64,000 bases of DNA. Source: SZUA-309 sp965232595 (GTDB taxonomy: Bacteria; Pseudomonadota; Gammaproteobacteria; Pseudomonadales; Azotimanducaceae). The notes beneath the pieces are model-generated. The model was given only the letters and a program-made list of their open reading frames with translations, had not been told where the DNA came from and did no database searches. A program made the position numbers and the translations under genes. Position 1 is the stretch's first letter; each line of letters begins with the position of its first letter. Below are positions 51,430-61,226 of this stretch, piece by piece. Location of the stretch: positions 372,001 through 436,000 of the forward strand of contig OZ246983.1 of the NCBI GenBank assembly GCA_965232595.1, given 5' to 3'.

Positions 51430-52848
51430 ATGGACCAGCTGCTCGACAACCCGGCCGAAAGTGCCGACGGCAGAGACCTGCTGCAGAGTTTCGGCTTTGC
51501 GGCCCTGCTCATCGTCGTGGGCGTCATCTCCAGCTGGGTTTACTTGAAGCGCGCCGAAGACCCGGCATCGGTCAGCGCCTTGCCGCTGGAAACCCTCCTC
51601 CTGAGCCCGATCGCGCAGGATCAGCAGAGCGCCAGCGCGGAACCGGACGAAGTTGAAACCTGGGTGCAGTTCGGCGAGGAGGCCTACGCCGCCGGCAGGA
51701 TCATCGAGCCTGTGGCCGACAACGCTCTGTACTACTACAGCAAAGCCCTGGAGCAGGCGCCCGTGCACCTGGAGGCGCTGGCCGGCATGGATCGGGTGGT
51801 GCGGCACCTGGTCAGCGGCGCCGAGAGCGCCATTTTCCAGGGTGACTGGCAGCAGGCCCGCGACTTCGCCGAGCAGCTGCGCGCCCTGCGGCCCGACGAC
51901 AACCGCTCGCAGACGCTGCTCGAGCGGGTCAACCGCTTCGAGCAGCTGGAAAATCTCATGGCGCGCGCCGACCGCCAGGTCGCCGCATCGCGCCTGACCG
52001 AGCCACGCGACGACAACGCCCTGGAGACCTACCGACGCATTCTGGCCATCGATCCCGGCAACGGCGTCGCCAGCCGAGGCATCGAGTCCATCGTCCAACG
52101 GCTGCTGGGTGTGGCCCAGTCCGCAGCGCTGGCCGGCGAGAGCGACAAGGCTGATCGCTACATCGCTCGGGTCAAATCGATCAACGCCAACGCGCCGGGC
52201 CTGGCGGATGCAGAGGCTGTGGTGGCGCAGTGGTCGGAAATGGTCAGCAACCAGCACCTGCAGGACCAGCTGGAAGCCGCCTCGGTTGCTCTGGAAGCCG
52301 GCCGCCTGACGGCGCCGGACGAGCCGAACGCGCTGGCGCTGTTCGACAAGGTGCTGGAGCTCGATCCCACGTCCGACGCGGCCCGGCAAGGCAAACGGCT
52401 GGTTGTGCAGGCTCTGATCGAGCGGGCCTGGAGCCAGATACGCGCCGGCCGCTTCAGCACCGCCGAGCAGACGTTGGAGAGCGCCCGCGCGGCCGGCGCC
52501 GAGTCGTTCGCGCTGGTCGAGCTGGAAGACGAGATCGACTATCAACGGGCCTTGAGCGACGCCAGGCGCGGCGCTTTCAGCCGCACCTTCACCATCGCCG
52601 AGCTGGACGTGAAGCGTCGGGAGATTCCCGACTATCCGCGCGGCGGCCGGGGAGACGGCTGGGTGGACGTGCAGTTCACCGTTGCCGCCTCCGGCGAGGT
52701 GGTCGACGCGCTGGTCAGCGACTCCAGCAGCCCCGATTTCGAGGACGCAGCGCTTCGAGCCATCGGCCGCTGGTCCTTCCGGCCCTACCTCTATAAGGAC
52801 CGACCGTTACCCGTACGGGCAGCGATCCGCTTCGCGTTCAAGGAGTGA
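51430..52848 (+). CDS. TPR-like protein with C-terminal TonB domain
   Basis: The 472-residue product has a single membrane anchor (about 18-37), a periplasmic helical repeat region (60-370) with recurring Ala-Leu-x8-Ala-Leu patterns like tetratricopeptide units, and a TonB-type C-terminus (about 395-472) with Gly-Trp-Val-Asp-Val-Gln-Phe-Thr-Val and Ile-Gly-Arg-Trp-Ser-Phe-Arg-Pro-Tyr. It lacks the Pro-rich spacer of a classic TonB. It starts 4 bp after the regulator gene, suggesting a signalling complex reaching the outer membrane or cell wall. Confidence 0.82.
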   Translation: MDQLLDNPAESADGRDLLQSFGFAALLIVVGVISSWVYLKRAEDPASVSALPLETLLLSPIAQDQQSASAEPDEVETWVQFGEEAYAAGRIIEPVADNALYYYSKALEQAPVHLEALAGMDRVVRHLVSGAESAIFQGDWQQARDFAEQLRALRPDDNRSQTLLERVNRFEQLENLMARADRQVAASRLTEPRDDNALETYRRILAIDPGNGVASRGIESIVQRLLGVAQSAALAGESDKADRYIARVKSINANAPGLADAEAVVAQWSEMVSNQHLQDQLEAASVALEAGRLTAPDEPNALALFDKVLELDPTSDAARQGKRLVVQALIERAWSQIRAGRFSTAEQTLESARAAGAESFALVELEDEIDYQRALSDARRGAFSRTFTIAELDVKRREIPDYPRGGRGDGWVDVQFTVAASGEVVDALVSDSSSPDFEDAALRAIGRWSFRPYLYKDRPLPVRAAIRFAFKE

Positions 52849-52924
52849 GCCTTGCCTGCGGGTTGATTGCTATTGCCCGGACCTGGGCATAGCCTAGTTG
52901 GCCGATCACTGACTGGGGAACACC

Positions 52925-54112
<1,188 letters not shown>

Positions 54113-54117
54113 ATCGT

Positions 54118-55713
54118 ATGCAGAGCATCTCGCCCGCTGCGCTCAGAGAGCGGCTGCTCGCTGACGAGGAGCTGGCCCTCGTCGACGTCCGCGAGCAGGG
54201 CGCCTTTTCTGAGGCTCACCTGCTGTTCGCCACCTGTATCCCGTTGAGCCGGATGGAGCTGCTGGTTGCTGACCTGATCCCCCGTCTGGACACACCAATG
54301 GTGCTCGTCAGCGAGCAGGATGCAGACGGCCTGGTCGAACGTGCCGCCAGCCGGCTGGCGTCGCTCGGCTACCGCAACCTGACAGCGCTGGCCGGCGGCA
54401 CCGCCGGCTGGCAGGCAGCCGGCTACGAGCTGTTTTCCGGTATCAACGTGCCGAGCAAAGCCTTCGGAGAGTTCGTCGAGCATCGCTTCGACACGCCGCG
54501 CCTCAGCGCCGATGAGGTGAAAGCCATGCTCGATGCCGGCCGGGATATGGTGATCGTCGACTCACGGCCGCTCGACGAGTATCAGCGGATGAACATCCCG
54601 GGTGCCTACGACATGCCGGGCGCCGAGCTCGCCTACCGCATTCACGATCTGGCGCCGGATCCGGACACCTTCGTGGTGGTGAACTGCGCCGGGCGCACCC
54701 GCTCCATCATCGGCGCCCAGAGCCTCATCAACGCCGGCATCCCGAACCCCGTGGCGGCGCTCAAGGACGGCACCATGGGCTGGCAGCTGGCCGGCTTCGA
54801 GCTGGAACGCGGCGCCAGCCGGGAAGCCCAACTGCCCGGCGAGGCCGGCCGCGAGAAGGCGCTGGCAGCCGCCGCCGCGGTGGCAGGTCGGTTCGGCGTT
54901 CAGAGCGTTGCCAGGGCCAACGTCGAGCACTGGCTCGCGGAGACCGGGCGCACCACTTTTCTGCTCGACGTGCGCTCCCCTGCCGAGTTCGCCGCCGGCC
55001 ACCTGCCCGGCTATCGCAACGCGCCCGGCGGCCAGCTGGTGCAGGCAACGGATGAGTACGTCGGGGTCAGAAACGCCCGGCTGGTGCTGGCCGATGACGT
55101 GGGCGTGCGCGCCACCATGACCGCTTCCTGGCTGCTGCAGATGGGCTGGACGTCGGTTTACGTCCTCGACGGCGGGATTGGCAGCAGCGGGCTCGTCACC
55201 GGGCCGGACCAGCCGAAGCTGTTCGAGCCGCTGGCAGACGCCACGCTCGCCGCCGAGACGCTGGCCGCAGAGCTCGATAACGTGACGATCATCGATCTGG
55301 GTACCAGCCGCGACTACGACCGGGCGCACCTGCCCGGCGCGCACTGGACCACCCGGGATCGTCTTGCCGAAGCGCTGGACGCGCTCGCGCCGCTGTCCGG
55401 CACCCTGGTGCTCACCTCCGGCGATGGGCTGCTGGCCCGGCTGGCACTGCCGGAAGCCCGCGCCTGGGCAAGCGCGCAGGGTTCAGCGCTGAACGTGCAG
55501 GCGCTCAGCGGCGGCACCCAGGCATGGCTCGCTGCCGGCCAGGCAACCGCTTCCGGGCTCGAGCAGACGTTCGGCCCGCTGGATGACGTCTGGTTCAAAC
55601 CCTACGATCACCGGGGCAACCAGGAGCAGTTCATGCGTGACTACCTGACCTGGGAGGTTGCCCTGGTCGAGCAGATCGAAAAAGATGGGACAACTCGATT
55701 TCGCGAGTTCTGA
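54118..55713 (+). CDS. four-domain rhodanese-like protein with one active cysteine
   Basis: The 531-residue protein has four rhodanese folds (about 4-108, 128-232, 265-360, 375-478). Domain 2 has the catalytic Cys190 in Val-Asn-Cys-Ala-Gly-Arg-Thr-Arg-Ser. The matching loops are Ser65, Asp326 and Ser434 in domains 1, 3 and 4, so these should be inactive. It is a likely sulfurtransferase or persulfide carrier. The gene ends 12 bp before a cysteine-dioxygenase-like cupin gene, together suggesting thiol or sulfur oxidation. Confidence 0.88.
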   Translation: MQSISPAALRERLLADEELALVDVREQGAFSEAHLLFATCIPLSRMELLVADLIPRLDTPMVLVSEQDADGLVERAASRLASLGYRNLTALAGGTAGWQAAGYELFSGINVPSKAFGEFVEHRFDTPRLSADEVKAMLDAGRDMVIVDSRPLDEYQRMNIPGAYDMPGAELAYRIHDLAPDPDTFVVVNCAGRTRSIIGAQSLINAGIPNPVAALKDGTMGWQLAGFELERGASREAQLPGEAGREKALAAAAAVAGRFGVQSVARANVEHWLAETGRTTFLLDVRSPAEFAAGHLPGYRNAPGGQLVQATDEYVGVRNARLVLADDVGVRATMTASWLLQMGWTSVYVLDGGIGSSGLVTGPDQPKLFEPLADATLAAETLAAELDNVTIIDLGTSRDYDRAHLPGAHWTTRDRLAEALDALAPLSGTLVLTSGDGLLARLALPEARAWASAQGSALNVQALSGGTQAWLAAGQATASGLEQTFGPLDDVWFKPYDHRGNQEQFMRDYLTWEVALVEQIEKDGTTRFREF

Positions 55714-55725
55714 GAGAAAAGGACC

Positions 55726-56265
55726 ATGAGCTACTCACTCGAAGCGTTTTGCGCAGATACCCGGGACATCCTGCGAGCCAACGACGATCCGGCGGGCCAC
55801 GACGCGGTCCGGCAGAAGCTGGAGCGGCTGCTCGAGGACGAGGCGTTCTGCGCCGAGTACGTCGGCCCCGACAACGCCTCCGGCCTGGTGCAGATCCACG
55901 AGGACGAGGAGCTGGGCTTCTGCGTGCTGGCTTACAACATGGCCGCACCCCGCACCTCACCGCCGCACGACCACGGCAACTCCTGGGCCGTCTACGGCCA
56001 GGCTTCCGGCTACACGGACATGACGATCTGGTCGGCAGAAGAAGGCGGCATTCAGCCGGTGCGGGAGTTCCGCCTCGAGCCGGGCCAGGCAGGCCTGTTC
56101 GACGTTCGGGAAATCCACTCGATCCAGTACAACGAGGGCGCCAAGTTCGTCCGGGTCACCGGCGTGGACATGAACCGCGAGAACCGCCGGGTCTGGAACC
56201 CGGAGACCGGTGAGATGAAGGAGATCGAGAGCGTCGGCGCGGGCTCGACCCGACCGGCTAGCTGA
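55726..56265 (+). CDS. cupin of cysteine dioxygenase-like type
   Basis: This 179-residue cupin has Pro-Pro-His81-Asp-His83-Gly-Asn-Ser-Trp and His131 in Glu-Ile-His-Ser-Ile-Gln, the three iron ligands of thiol dioxygenases. The Cys of the Cys-Tyr cross-link is absent at the usual place, as in bacterial 3-mercaptopropionate-type or COG5553 enzymes. It could oxidise a small thiol to a sulfinate. The pairing with rhodanese supports sulfur chemistry. It overlaps the convergent GNAT gene by 8 bp. Confidence 0.82.
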   Translation: MSYSLEAFCADTRDILRANDDPAGHDAVRQKLERLLEDEAFCAEYVGPDNASGLVQIHEDEELGFCVLAYNMAAPRTSPPHDHGNSWAVYGQASGYTDMTIWSAEEGGIQPVREFRLEPGQAGLFDVREIHSIQYNEGAKFVRVTGVDMNRENRRVWNPETGEMKEIESVGAGSTRPAS

Positions 56266-56698
56266 GCACCTGGCGCATCTCGGTACCCACCGCTTCGAAC
56301 CCGAACTTCTCGTAGAACGGCCGGTTGTGCTCGGTGGTCGCCACCAGGTAAGCGCCGATCTCAGCACAGCCGCGGTCGCGGGCGCACTGCACCGTCGCTT
56401 CGACGAGCAGGGCGCCGACCTTCTTGCCCCGGGCCGCCGGATCCACCACCAGCTCCTCGAGCTGGCAATACTCCCGGCCGTAGCGCATGGCCAGATTGAA
56501 GGTTACGGAAGCGAGGCCGAGCATCTCGCCATCGTCCTCGGCGATCAGCACCTGGCCGCGCTGCCCATCGAGCAGCTGGTCGAACACCTCGCCCGCCTCG
56601 GCGGATAACGGCCCGCGATCAGCCGCCCGCAGCTCCTGCAGCAGCTCGATGCAGGCTTCCCGGTCGGTTGCGACGGCGTTTCTGATTGCCACGGTCAT
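56258..56698 (-). CDS. GNAT-family N-acetyltransferase
   Basis: The 146-residue protein has the GNAT core with acetyl-CoA motif Val-Asp-Pro-Ala-Ala-Arg-Gly-Lys-Lys-Val-Gly-Ala-Leu-Leu (about 86-99), and a C-terminal Asn-Arg-Pro-Phe-Tyr-Glu-Lys-Phe-Gly-Phe. The acceptor (amine, peptide or small molecule) cannot be told. It is the last gene of the leftward cluster that starts at 61048, 36 bp behind the CmcJ-like gene. Confidence 0.9.
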   Translation of the reverse strand: MTVAIRNAVATDREACIELLQELRAADRGPLSAEAGEVFDQLLDGQRGQVLIAEDDGEMLGLASVTFNLAMRYGREYCQLEELVVDPAARGKKVGALLVEATVQCARDRGCAEIGAYLVATTEHNRPFYEKFGFEAVGTEMRQVLS

Positions 56699-56734
56699 AG
56701 GCTCTCCCCCTGAAGCTGATCTTCGGACACCGAC

Positions 56735-57988
56735 CTAGAAGAAAACAAAGGCGCGAACGACCACGTTCTTCCGGCAGCGGGCATCTTCCGGCGCCGAGTG
56801 ATCGATGCTGGCGGTGTGGAACGACCAGCGCGACACCGAACCGTCCGTAATCGAGTCGTAGCACTTCAGCATCGACACTTCGTGCGGCTGCTGCTGCGGT
56901 ATCCAGTACCACTCGTGCTCGGGTCGGTAGGTGAAACGGGTCGTCTCGCCCACCCGGTCGTCGTAGATACGGTAGTTGTTGATATACGGCTGGTCGGCAA
57001 ACGACGGCCAGGCGCAGAGCACAAACGGGTTCTGCTCCACCGTCTCCATGGGTTTGGCCAGGTTGATGGACAGGAAACGGCGCGACATCTTCTCGTCGGC
57101 CTCGGCTTCCGTGTAGTTCTGCTCGCGGCCGAAGTTGCGCAGGTTTTTCGTCAGCAGCTCGCGGCAGCGGACCCGGCCGCTGTTGTCGTTGAGATCGTTG
57201 TGCACCAGGTTGGCGTAGGCGGCGTTTACGCCCGGATTCTTGTTGGCCTGATCTTCCGTGCGATCACCCTCGTAGTCCTTGTCGAAGACGTCGTGGTTGT
57301 AGACCAGCGCGTCGGTGGCGTCCGGATAGAACTCGAGCAGCAGCTTCTCCATCTCCGGGTAAAAGACCCGCTCCACCTCGGCCGCATCGTAGAAGTTGGT
57401 GCAGGCGGATTCGCAGTGCGCCAGCGCCACGCCGAGCTTGTCCATGCACTCCGCGCTCATGGGATCGAGCCCGGGGTAGTACTCGCCGATTCGCCGCGCG
57501 TCCCGCATCACCTGTGGGAAGTAGAGGCAACGGCGAACGTTGTCGCGCTCGTCCTTGGCCAGCGCCCGGGCGTCTGCTTCCCGCTCCGGATCCCGCCAGA
57601 GCGCGTTCGAAGAGACGACCGAGTAGGACGGTCGCTCGTAGATGGTGTAGCGCAGCGGCAACGCCAGGCCGCCGTCCGGCGCCTTTATGTTCTGCTCCCG
57701 GATGTAGTCCAGGCACTCGGCGTAGCGCCTGAACCCGAGCCCCCACTTCGTCTCGATGGGGCCGGGCGGCGAGTTCTCGATCAGATCGATCACCGCCTGC
57801 CCTTCACCCTCGGCGATCTGCGCCAGGGCGTCTTCCAGGGCGGTGGCCGTGCCGGCATCGCCGCCCTGGTCGTAGCTCATGTAGGAAAGGCCGCCGTTAG
57901 CGGCGATCGGCGCCGGCTGTCCGGCTGTCAGCTCGAGCGGCGGCACGTAAGCGCCGCCCGCTGCTGGGTCCTGTCTGGATTCTGCCAA
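56735..57988 (-). CDS. CmcJ/NvfI-family oxygenase
   Basis: The 417-residue product contains the family's Val-His-Asn-Asp-Leu segment (near 262), Ile-Asn-Leu-Ala-Lys-Pro, Glu-His-Glu-Trp-Tyr-Trp-Ile-Pro and the near C-terminal Lys-Cys-Tyr-Asp-Ser with Phe-His-Thr-Ala-Ser and a final Arg-Ala-Phe-Val-Phe-Phe. Members are non-haem iron oxygenases or isomerases from cephamycin and fungal meroterpenoid pathways, many uncharacterised in bacteria. About 80 extra N-terminal residues precede the core. It is downstream of the alpha/beta hydrolase. Confidence 0.82.
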   Translation of the reverse strand: MAESRQDPAAGGAYVPPLELTAGQPAPIAANGGLSYMSYDQGGDAGTATALEDALAQIAEGEGQAVIDLIENSPPGPIETKWGLGFRRYAECLDYIREQNIKAPDGGLALPLRYTIYERPSYSVVSSNALWRDPEREADARALAKDERDNVRRCLYFPQVMRDARRIGEYYPGLDPMSAECMDKLGVALAHCESACTNFYDAAEVERVFYPEMEKLLLEFYPDATDALVYNHDVFDKDYEGDRTEDQANKNPGVNAAYANLVHNDLNDNSGRVRCRELLTKNLRNFGREQNYTEAEADEKMSRRFLSINLAKPMETVEQNPFVLCAWPSFADQPYINNYRIYDDRVGETTRFTYRPEHEWYWIPQQQPHEVSMLKCYDSITDGSVSRWSFHTASIDHSAPEDARCRKNVVVRAFVFF

Positions 57989-58060
57989 GGTATACCTCCG
58001 TGCGGCCTGGCCCCGGGTCGGCCCCTATCGTGGCACTTACGGCAGGAGATCGCCAACGGC

Positions 58061-58963
58061 CTAGCCGGCCGGCACCTCCAGGTGCCTGCGGATGAAGGCG
58101 GACATGTCGTCGACCGCGCGCCGGCCTTCCGGGATCACGCCGGCGAGAATGGGAAAGACGTGCGGCATCTTCGGCCAGACGGCCAGGTCGGCCTGGCCAC
58201 CGGCACTGATGATCCCTGCTACCAGCCTTTCCGAGTCCGACAGCAGCACCTCCTCGCTGCCTACCAGCACCTGTATGGGCGGCAGGCCGGACAGGTCAGC
58301 GTACAACGGTGAGGCAAGCGGGTGCTTTGGGTCCTGATCACCCAGGTAGAGGCTGGCGAACTTCTCCACCGCCTGCGGCGAGATCATCGCGTCCTTGGCA
58401 GCGAAGCGGCTGACGCTTTCCCCGGTGTTGGCCAGATCCGCCCAGGGAGACATGAGCACGGCGGCCTTCGGCAACGGCAGCTCGAGCGATTTCAGCTGGC
58501 TCATCAGGGCGACGGACAGGCCGCCGCCGGCCGAATCACCGGCAAGCGCCAGGCGGTCGGCGCTGTGCCCGCCATCGAGCAACCAGCGGTAGGCTGCTGT
58601 TGCGTCTTCCAGCGCCGCCGGAAATCTGTACTCGGGCGCCAGCCGATAGTCCAGCAACAGCGTCCGGACGCCGGCTGCCTGGGCCAGCCGGCAGGCGATG
58701 TCGCGATGGCTGTCGAGACCGCCGAATACGTAGCCACCACCGTGCAGATAGAGGAGCGCCGAGTCCTCATTCGCGGTGTCGGGGCTGATCCACTCAGCAC
58801 TGACCCCGCCGGCATCCACCGCGGTCACGGTCACCGATTCAGGGATCTTCGCACCGGGCAGGCTCGATGCCCCGCGCACCTCTTCCGGATCATCGAAGTT
58901 GGCCATCTGCTTCTTCAGCGTGTGCCGCATGAAGAAAGAGATCAGGCTGGCGCGAATGCTCAC
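58061..58963 (-). CDS. alpha/beta hydrolase, HSL-type esterase/lipase
   Basis: The 300-residue protein has the oxyanion motif His-Gly-Gly-Gly (74-77), nucleophile Ser144 in Gly-Asp-Ser-Ala-Gly-Gly, and His in Met-Pro-His-Val-Phe. The acid position reads Gly-Ser-Glu-Glu-Val-Leu-Leu-Ser-Asp, so Glu may replace the common Asp. HSL-type enzymes cleave short esters or lactones; the BVMOs in this window make such products. It starts 4 bp after a PNPOx gene. Confidence 0.92.
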   Translation of the reverse strand: MSIRASLISFFMRHTLKKQMANFDDPEEVRGASSLPGAKIPESVTVTAVDAGGVSAEWISPDTANEDSALLYLHGGGYVFGGLDSHRDIACRLAQAAGVRTLLLDYRLAPEYRFPAALEDATAAYRWLLDGGHSADRLALAGDSAGGGLSVALMSQLKSLELPLPKAAVLMSPWADLANTGESVSRFAAKDAMISPQAVEKFASLYLGDQDPKHPLASPLYADLSGLPPIQVLVGSEEVLLSDSERLVAGIISAGGQADLAVWPKMPHVFPILAGVIPEGRRAVDDMSAFIRRHLEVPAG

Positions 58964-58967
58964 CGCT

Positions 58968-59417
58968 TCAGGCTCTCCAGACCCGCTTGTTGGTGGAGCC
59001 GAACATCTCGGACAGCTCCACCCGGGTCGGGGTGATGCGGATCGGCAGGAAGTTGGGATCTTCCGGACCGCTGGAGCCGAACTGGGTCAGGTCGTAGTCG
59101 ATGGCGTCCCAGGCATGCTTCTTGGTTGCTTCGTCGCTGATCAGCTCGGCGGTGCCGCGGACCATGACGTGCACGAAGTCGGGCGGCGCCACCTGGTACT
59201 GGATATCCACGTTCGGGTTCTGGCGCAGCTGCTCGGCCTTCGGTGAGGTCGGCCCGGTGGCGAACCAGAGCGTTTCCCCATCCCAGGTGGGATGCACGAT
59301 CCGCACCCGCGGCTGCTCCCCGTCCACGGTCGCGATCGCGCACCAGACCGCCTTCTTGCAGGCCTCGTCGACGGCGCTGAAGAACGCCGCCCGATCTGCT
59401 TCTGCCACTTTGCTCAT
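58968..59417 (-). CDS. PNPOx-domain protein (general split-barrel type)
   Basis: The 149-residue protein is a split barrel with Ala-Ile-Ala-Thr-Val-Asp-Gly-Glu-Gln-Pro-Arg-Val-Arg and Asn-Pro-Asn-Val-Asp-Ile-Gln-Tyr, typical of the broad pyridoxamine 5'-phosphate oxidase-like family. It is distinct from the four-member family seen at 7376, 14970, 46625 and 63625, as it lacks their Trp-Phe-Tyr-Pro segment. It may bind FMN or F420. It belongs to the Rieske cluster. Confidence 0.88.
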   Translation of the reverse strand: MSKVAEADRAAFFSAVDEACKKAVWCAIATVDGEQPRVRIVHPTWDGETLWFATGPTSPKAEQLRQNPNVDIQYQVAPPDFVHVMVRGTAELISDEATKKHAWDAIDYDLTQFGSSGPEDPNFLPIRITPTRVELSEMFGSTNKRVWRA

Positions 59418-59453
59418 TTCAGCTCCTCTCAGGTACTTGAAAACGCTCGCTCG

Positions 59454-59690
59454 TTACTCGGCCGTGCCGCTATCACGACCGGCAATGCGGGAGGTGGCAA
59501 GCTGAGTGTCCGGGTTCGGAACGTTGCTCACCCAGACGCAGACCTGCGGGTCCGCTTCCCGGATCTCTCCGGAGACGTGCACGCCGCGGTTGGTGAAGAT
59601 GCCCTCTTTGCCGCCGTTACTGACCCGGATGTTGCCATCCTCCAGCAGCTCGTAGCGCGAGTCGGGATCGAACGGATGCGTCAGCGACAT
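59454..59690 (-). CDS. small hypothetical protein coupled to a Rieske oxygenase
   Basis: ATG at 59690 behind GGGAGAG gives 78 residues. The first half (Arg-Tyr-Glu-Leu-Leu-Glu-Asp-Gly-Asn-Ile-Arg-Val-Ser) looks beta-rich with alternating polar and hydrophobic residues. No family is recognised. It starts 2 bp after the Rieske gene stop, so the two are translationally coupled and it may be a helper or subunit of the oxygenase. Confidence 0.7.
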   Translation of the reverse strand: MSLTHPFDPDSRYELLEDGNIRVSNGGKEGIFTNRGVHVSGEIREADPQVCVWVSNVPNPDTQLATSRIAGRDSGTAE

Positions 59691-59692
59691 GA

Positions 59693-61048
59693 CTACTCTC
59701 CCACCCACTCGTCCAGCTTGTGCTGCAGCCAGCGCACCTTGCCTTCCTGGTAAGCCGACAGGGTGATGGTCGGCTTGTAGGTCGACTCCAGCCCCATCTG
59801 CACGTTCGGCATGTTGAACAGGTCCTGATCGAACACCCGGCCGAGAAAGCCGAGCACCGACGAGAACCGCTCGTCCTCACCCAGCCAGTGAATCTTCGCC
59901 GCCGGTGGCCGCTCACCCTCGAACGGCATCAGCTGGTAACACTCCATGATTGCGGTTCGGTGATCGTGCCCGTTCGGTCGGAACCGGTAGACGATCTTGT
60001 TGAAGGCACCCCACGGATGGAAGTTCGGAAACTGGGTGTAATCGATGCTGTCGACGATCTCCGCATCGCAGTACGCATCTACCCGGTCGCCGGCGTCCGC
60101 GCGCAGGCCTTCCCGGCTCATGGCGGCGAGGTAAGCTCTGGCGTTCATGCCGTCCGGCAGCGGCGGCATCTCCACGTCGGCGGGGATGTCCATCATGGCG
60201 CGCAGAATGTCCTGGTCCGACACGTCGTAGTCGAGCAGCGGGCTCGGCGTGCCGCCGGGCGTGATCACCCGAGCGCAGTTGTCCCAGATGTCCACCTGGC
60301 TGTTCACATCCCCCAGGCTCCGGAGAATCTGCGGGTGAGTGGCGTTGACGTGATACGCCTCGCAGAAGGCTTCCTGGGCGATCTTCCAGTTGCAGGGCAC
60401 CACCCGGGCGACGTGCGCCTGAATGTACAGAGAGCCCAGATCCCAGCGCTCGAACTGCTCCGCCAGATCCTTGATGAAGGGCGCAAAGGGCTCGCAGTTC
60501 TGATCCGGATTGATGAACACGAAACCGGCCCAGGTTTCCGTGGGGATCTCCGGCAGGCCGAAGTTCTGCTGATCCACCTGAGGAAAATCCCAGTCCGCCG
60601 GGATGTCCTTCAGGCAGCCGTCCAGCTCCCAGGCGAAGCCATGGAACGGGCAACGAAGCTCCGAGGCGTGACCGTCGTTCTCCTTCAGCATGCGGCCGCG
60701 ATGCAGGCAGGCGTTCGGGTAGGTCTTGATGCTGCCATCGAGCTGCCGAACGATGAGGAAGGCGCGACCGGCAATGTCGTAGCGGATGTGGTCACCCGGC
60801 TCCGGAATCTCCTCTTCCCGGCACGCGAACTGCCAGACCTTCATCCACAGGCGCTCAACCTCTTTGTCGTGGTACGCCTTCGAGATGTAGCGGTCGATGG
60901 GAAACTCATCCACGCCCACATCGCGCGGCGACTGCAGCCGAAGCACGTCCGGCACCTCATGTGTGTCCTGATCGAGCAGGTCCTGATACGTCAGTCCGGG
61001 TGACCGGGTCATGGTCTCCGGATCGAGCGGCTTGAACATCTCAGCCAT
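59693..61048 (-). CDS. Rieske non-haem iron ring-hydroxylating oxygenase, alpha subunit
   Basis: ATG at 61048 behind GGGGAGG gives 451 residues. The Rieske cluster ligands are Cys114, His116, Cys133 and His136. The catalytic iron site has His233 and His238 in Glu-Ala-Tyr-His-x4-His with a C-terminal Asp. Such oxygenases hydroxylate or demethylate aromatic, steroid or quaternary ammonium substrates and need a reductase, not found nearby. It is the first gene of a leftward cluster and lies 24 bp behind a palindromic operator. Confidence 0.93.
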   Translation of the reverse strand: MAEMFKPLDPETMTRSPGLTYQDLLDQDTHEVPDVLRLQSPRDVGVDEFPIDRYISKAYHDKEVERLWMKVWQFACREEEIPEPGDHIRYDIAGRAFLIVRQLDGSIKTYPNACLHRGRMLKENDGHASELRCPFHGFAWELDGCLKDIPADWDFPQVDQQNFGLPEIPTETWAGFVFINPDQNCEPFAPFIKDLAEQFERWDLGSLYIQAHVARVVPCNWKIAQEAFCEAYHVNATHPQILRSLGDVNSQVDIWDNCARVITPGGTPSPLLDYDVSDQDILRAMMDIPADVEMPPLPDGMNARAYLAAMSREGLRADAGDRVDAYCDAEIVDSIDYTQFPNFHPWGAFNKIVYRFRPNGHDHRTAIMECYQLMPFEGERPPAAKIHWLGEDERFSSVLGFLGRVFDQDLFNMPNVQMGLESTYKPTITLSAYQEGKVRWLQHKLDEWVGE

Positions 61049-61072
61049 GCTGCCTCCCCTCCATTCTGCATA

Positions 61073-61092
61073 ACCGTCAAGGTTGACGGTTT
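61073..61092. promoter_or_regulatory. 20-bp palindromic operator, copy 3
   Basis: AACCGTCAA-GG-TTGACGGTT is a perfect inverted repeat of 9-bp arms in the 178-bp gap between the divergent Rieske (start 61048) and alcohol dehydrogenase (start 61227) genes. It is the most symmetric of the three copies. It could control either side or both. On the plus strand TTGACG (61083-61088) could act as a -35 box. Confidence 0.75.
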
Positions 61093-61226
61093 TAGGGGGA
61101 AACCATAGCAGGGTCACCGGTCAGGTTTCCATGCCTGCGGAAGCCCGCGCAGAGCTGGCCGTTGCGCCGGATCACGTCATGATCGAACATCTGCTGATAG
61201 CGTTCTGGCTGCTCAGGGAGGCCACC

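Noticed and set aside
56798..58312. Plus-strand frame of 504 codons opposite the CmcJ/NvfI gene
   Set aside because: No domain, shadow-type composition, and the minus strand product matches its family to the last residues.
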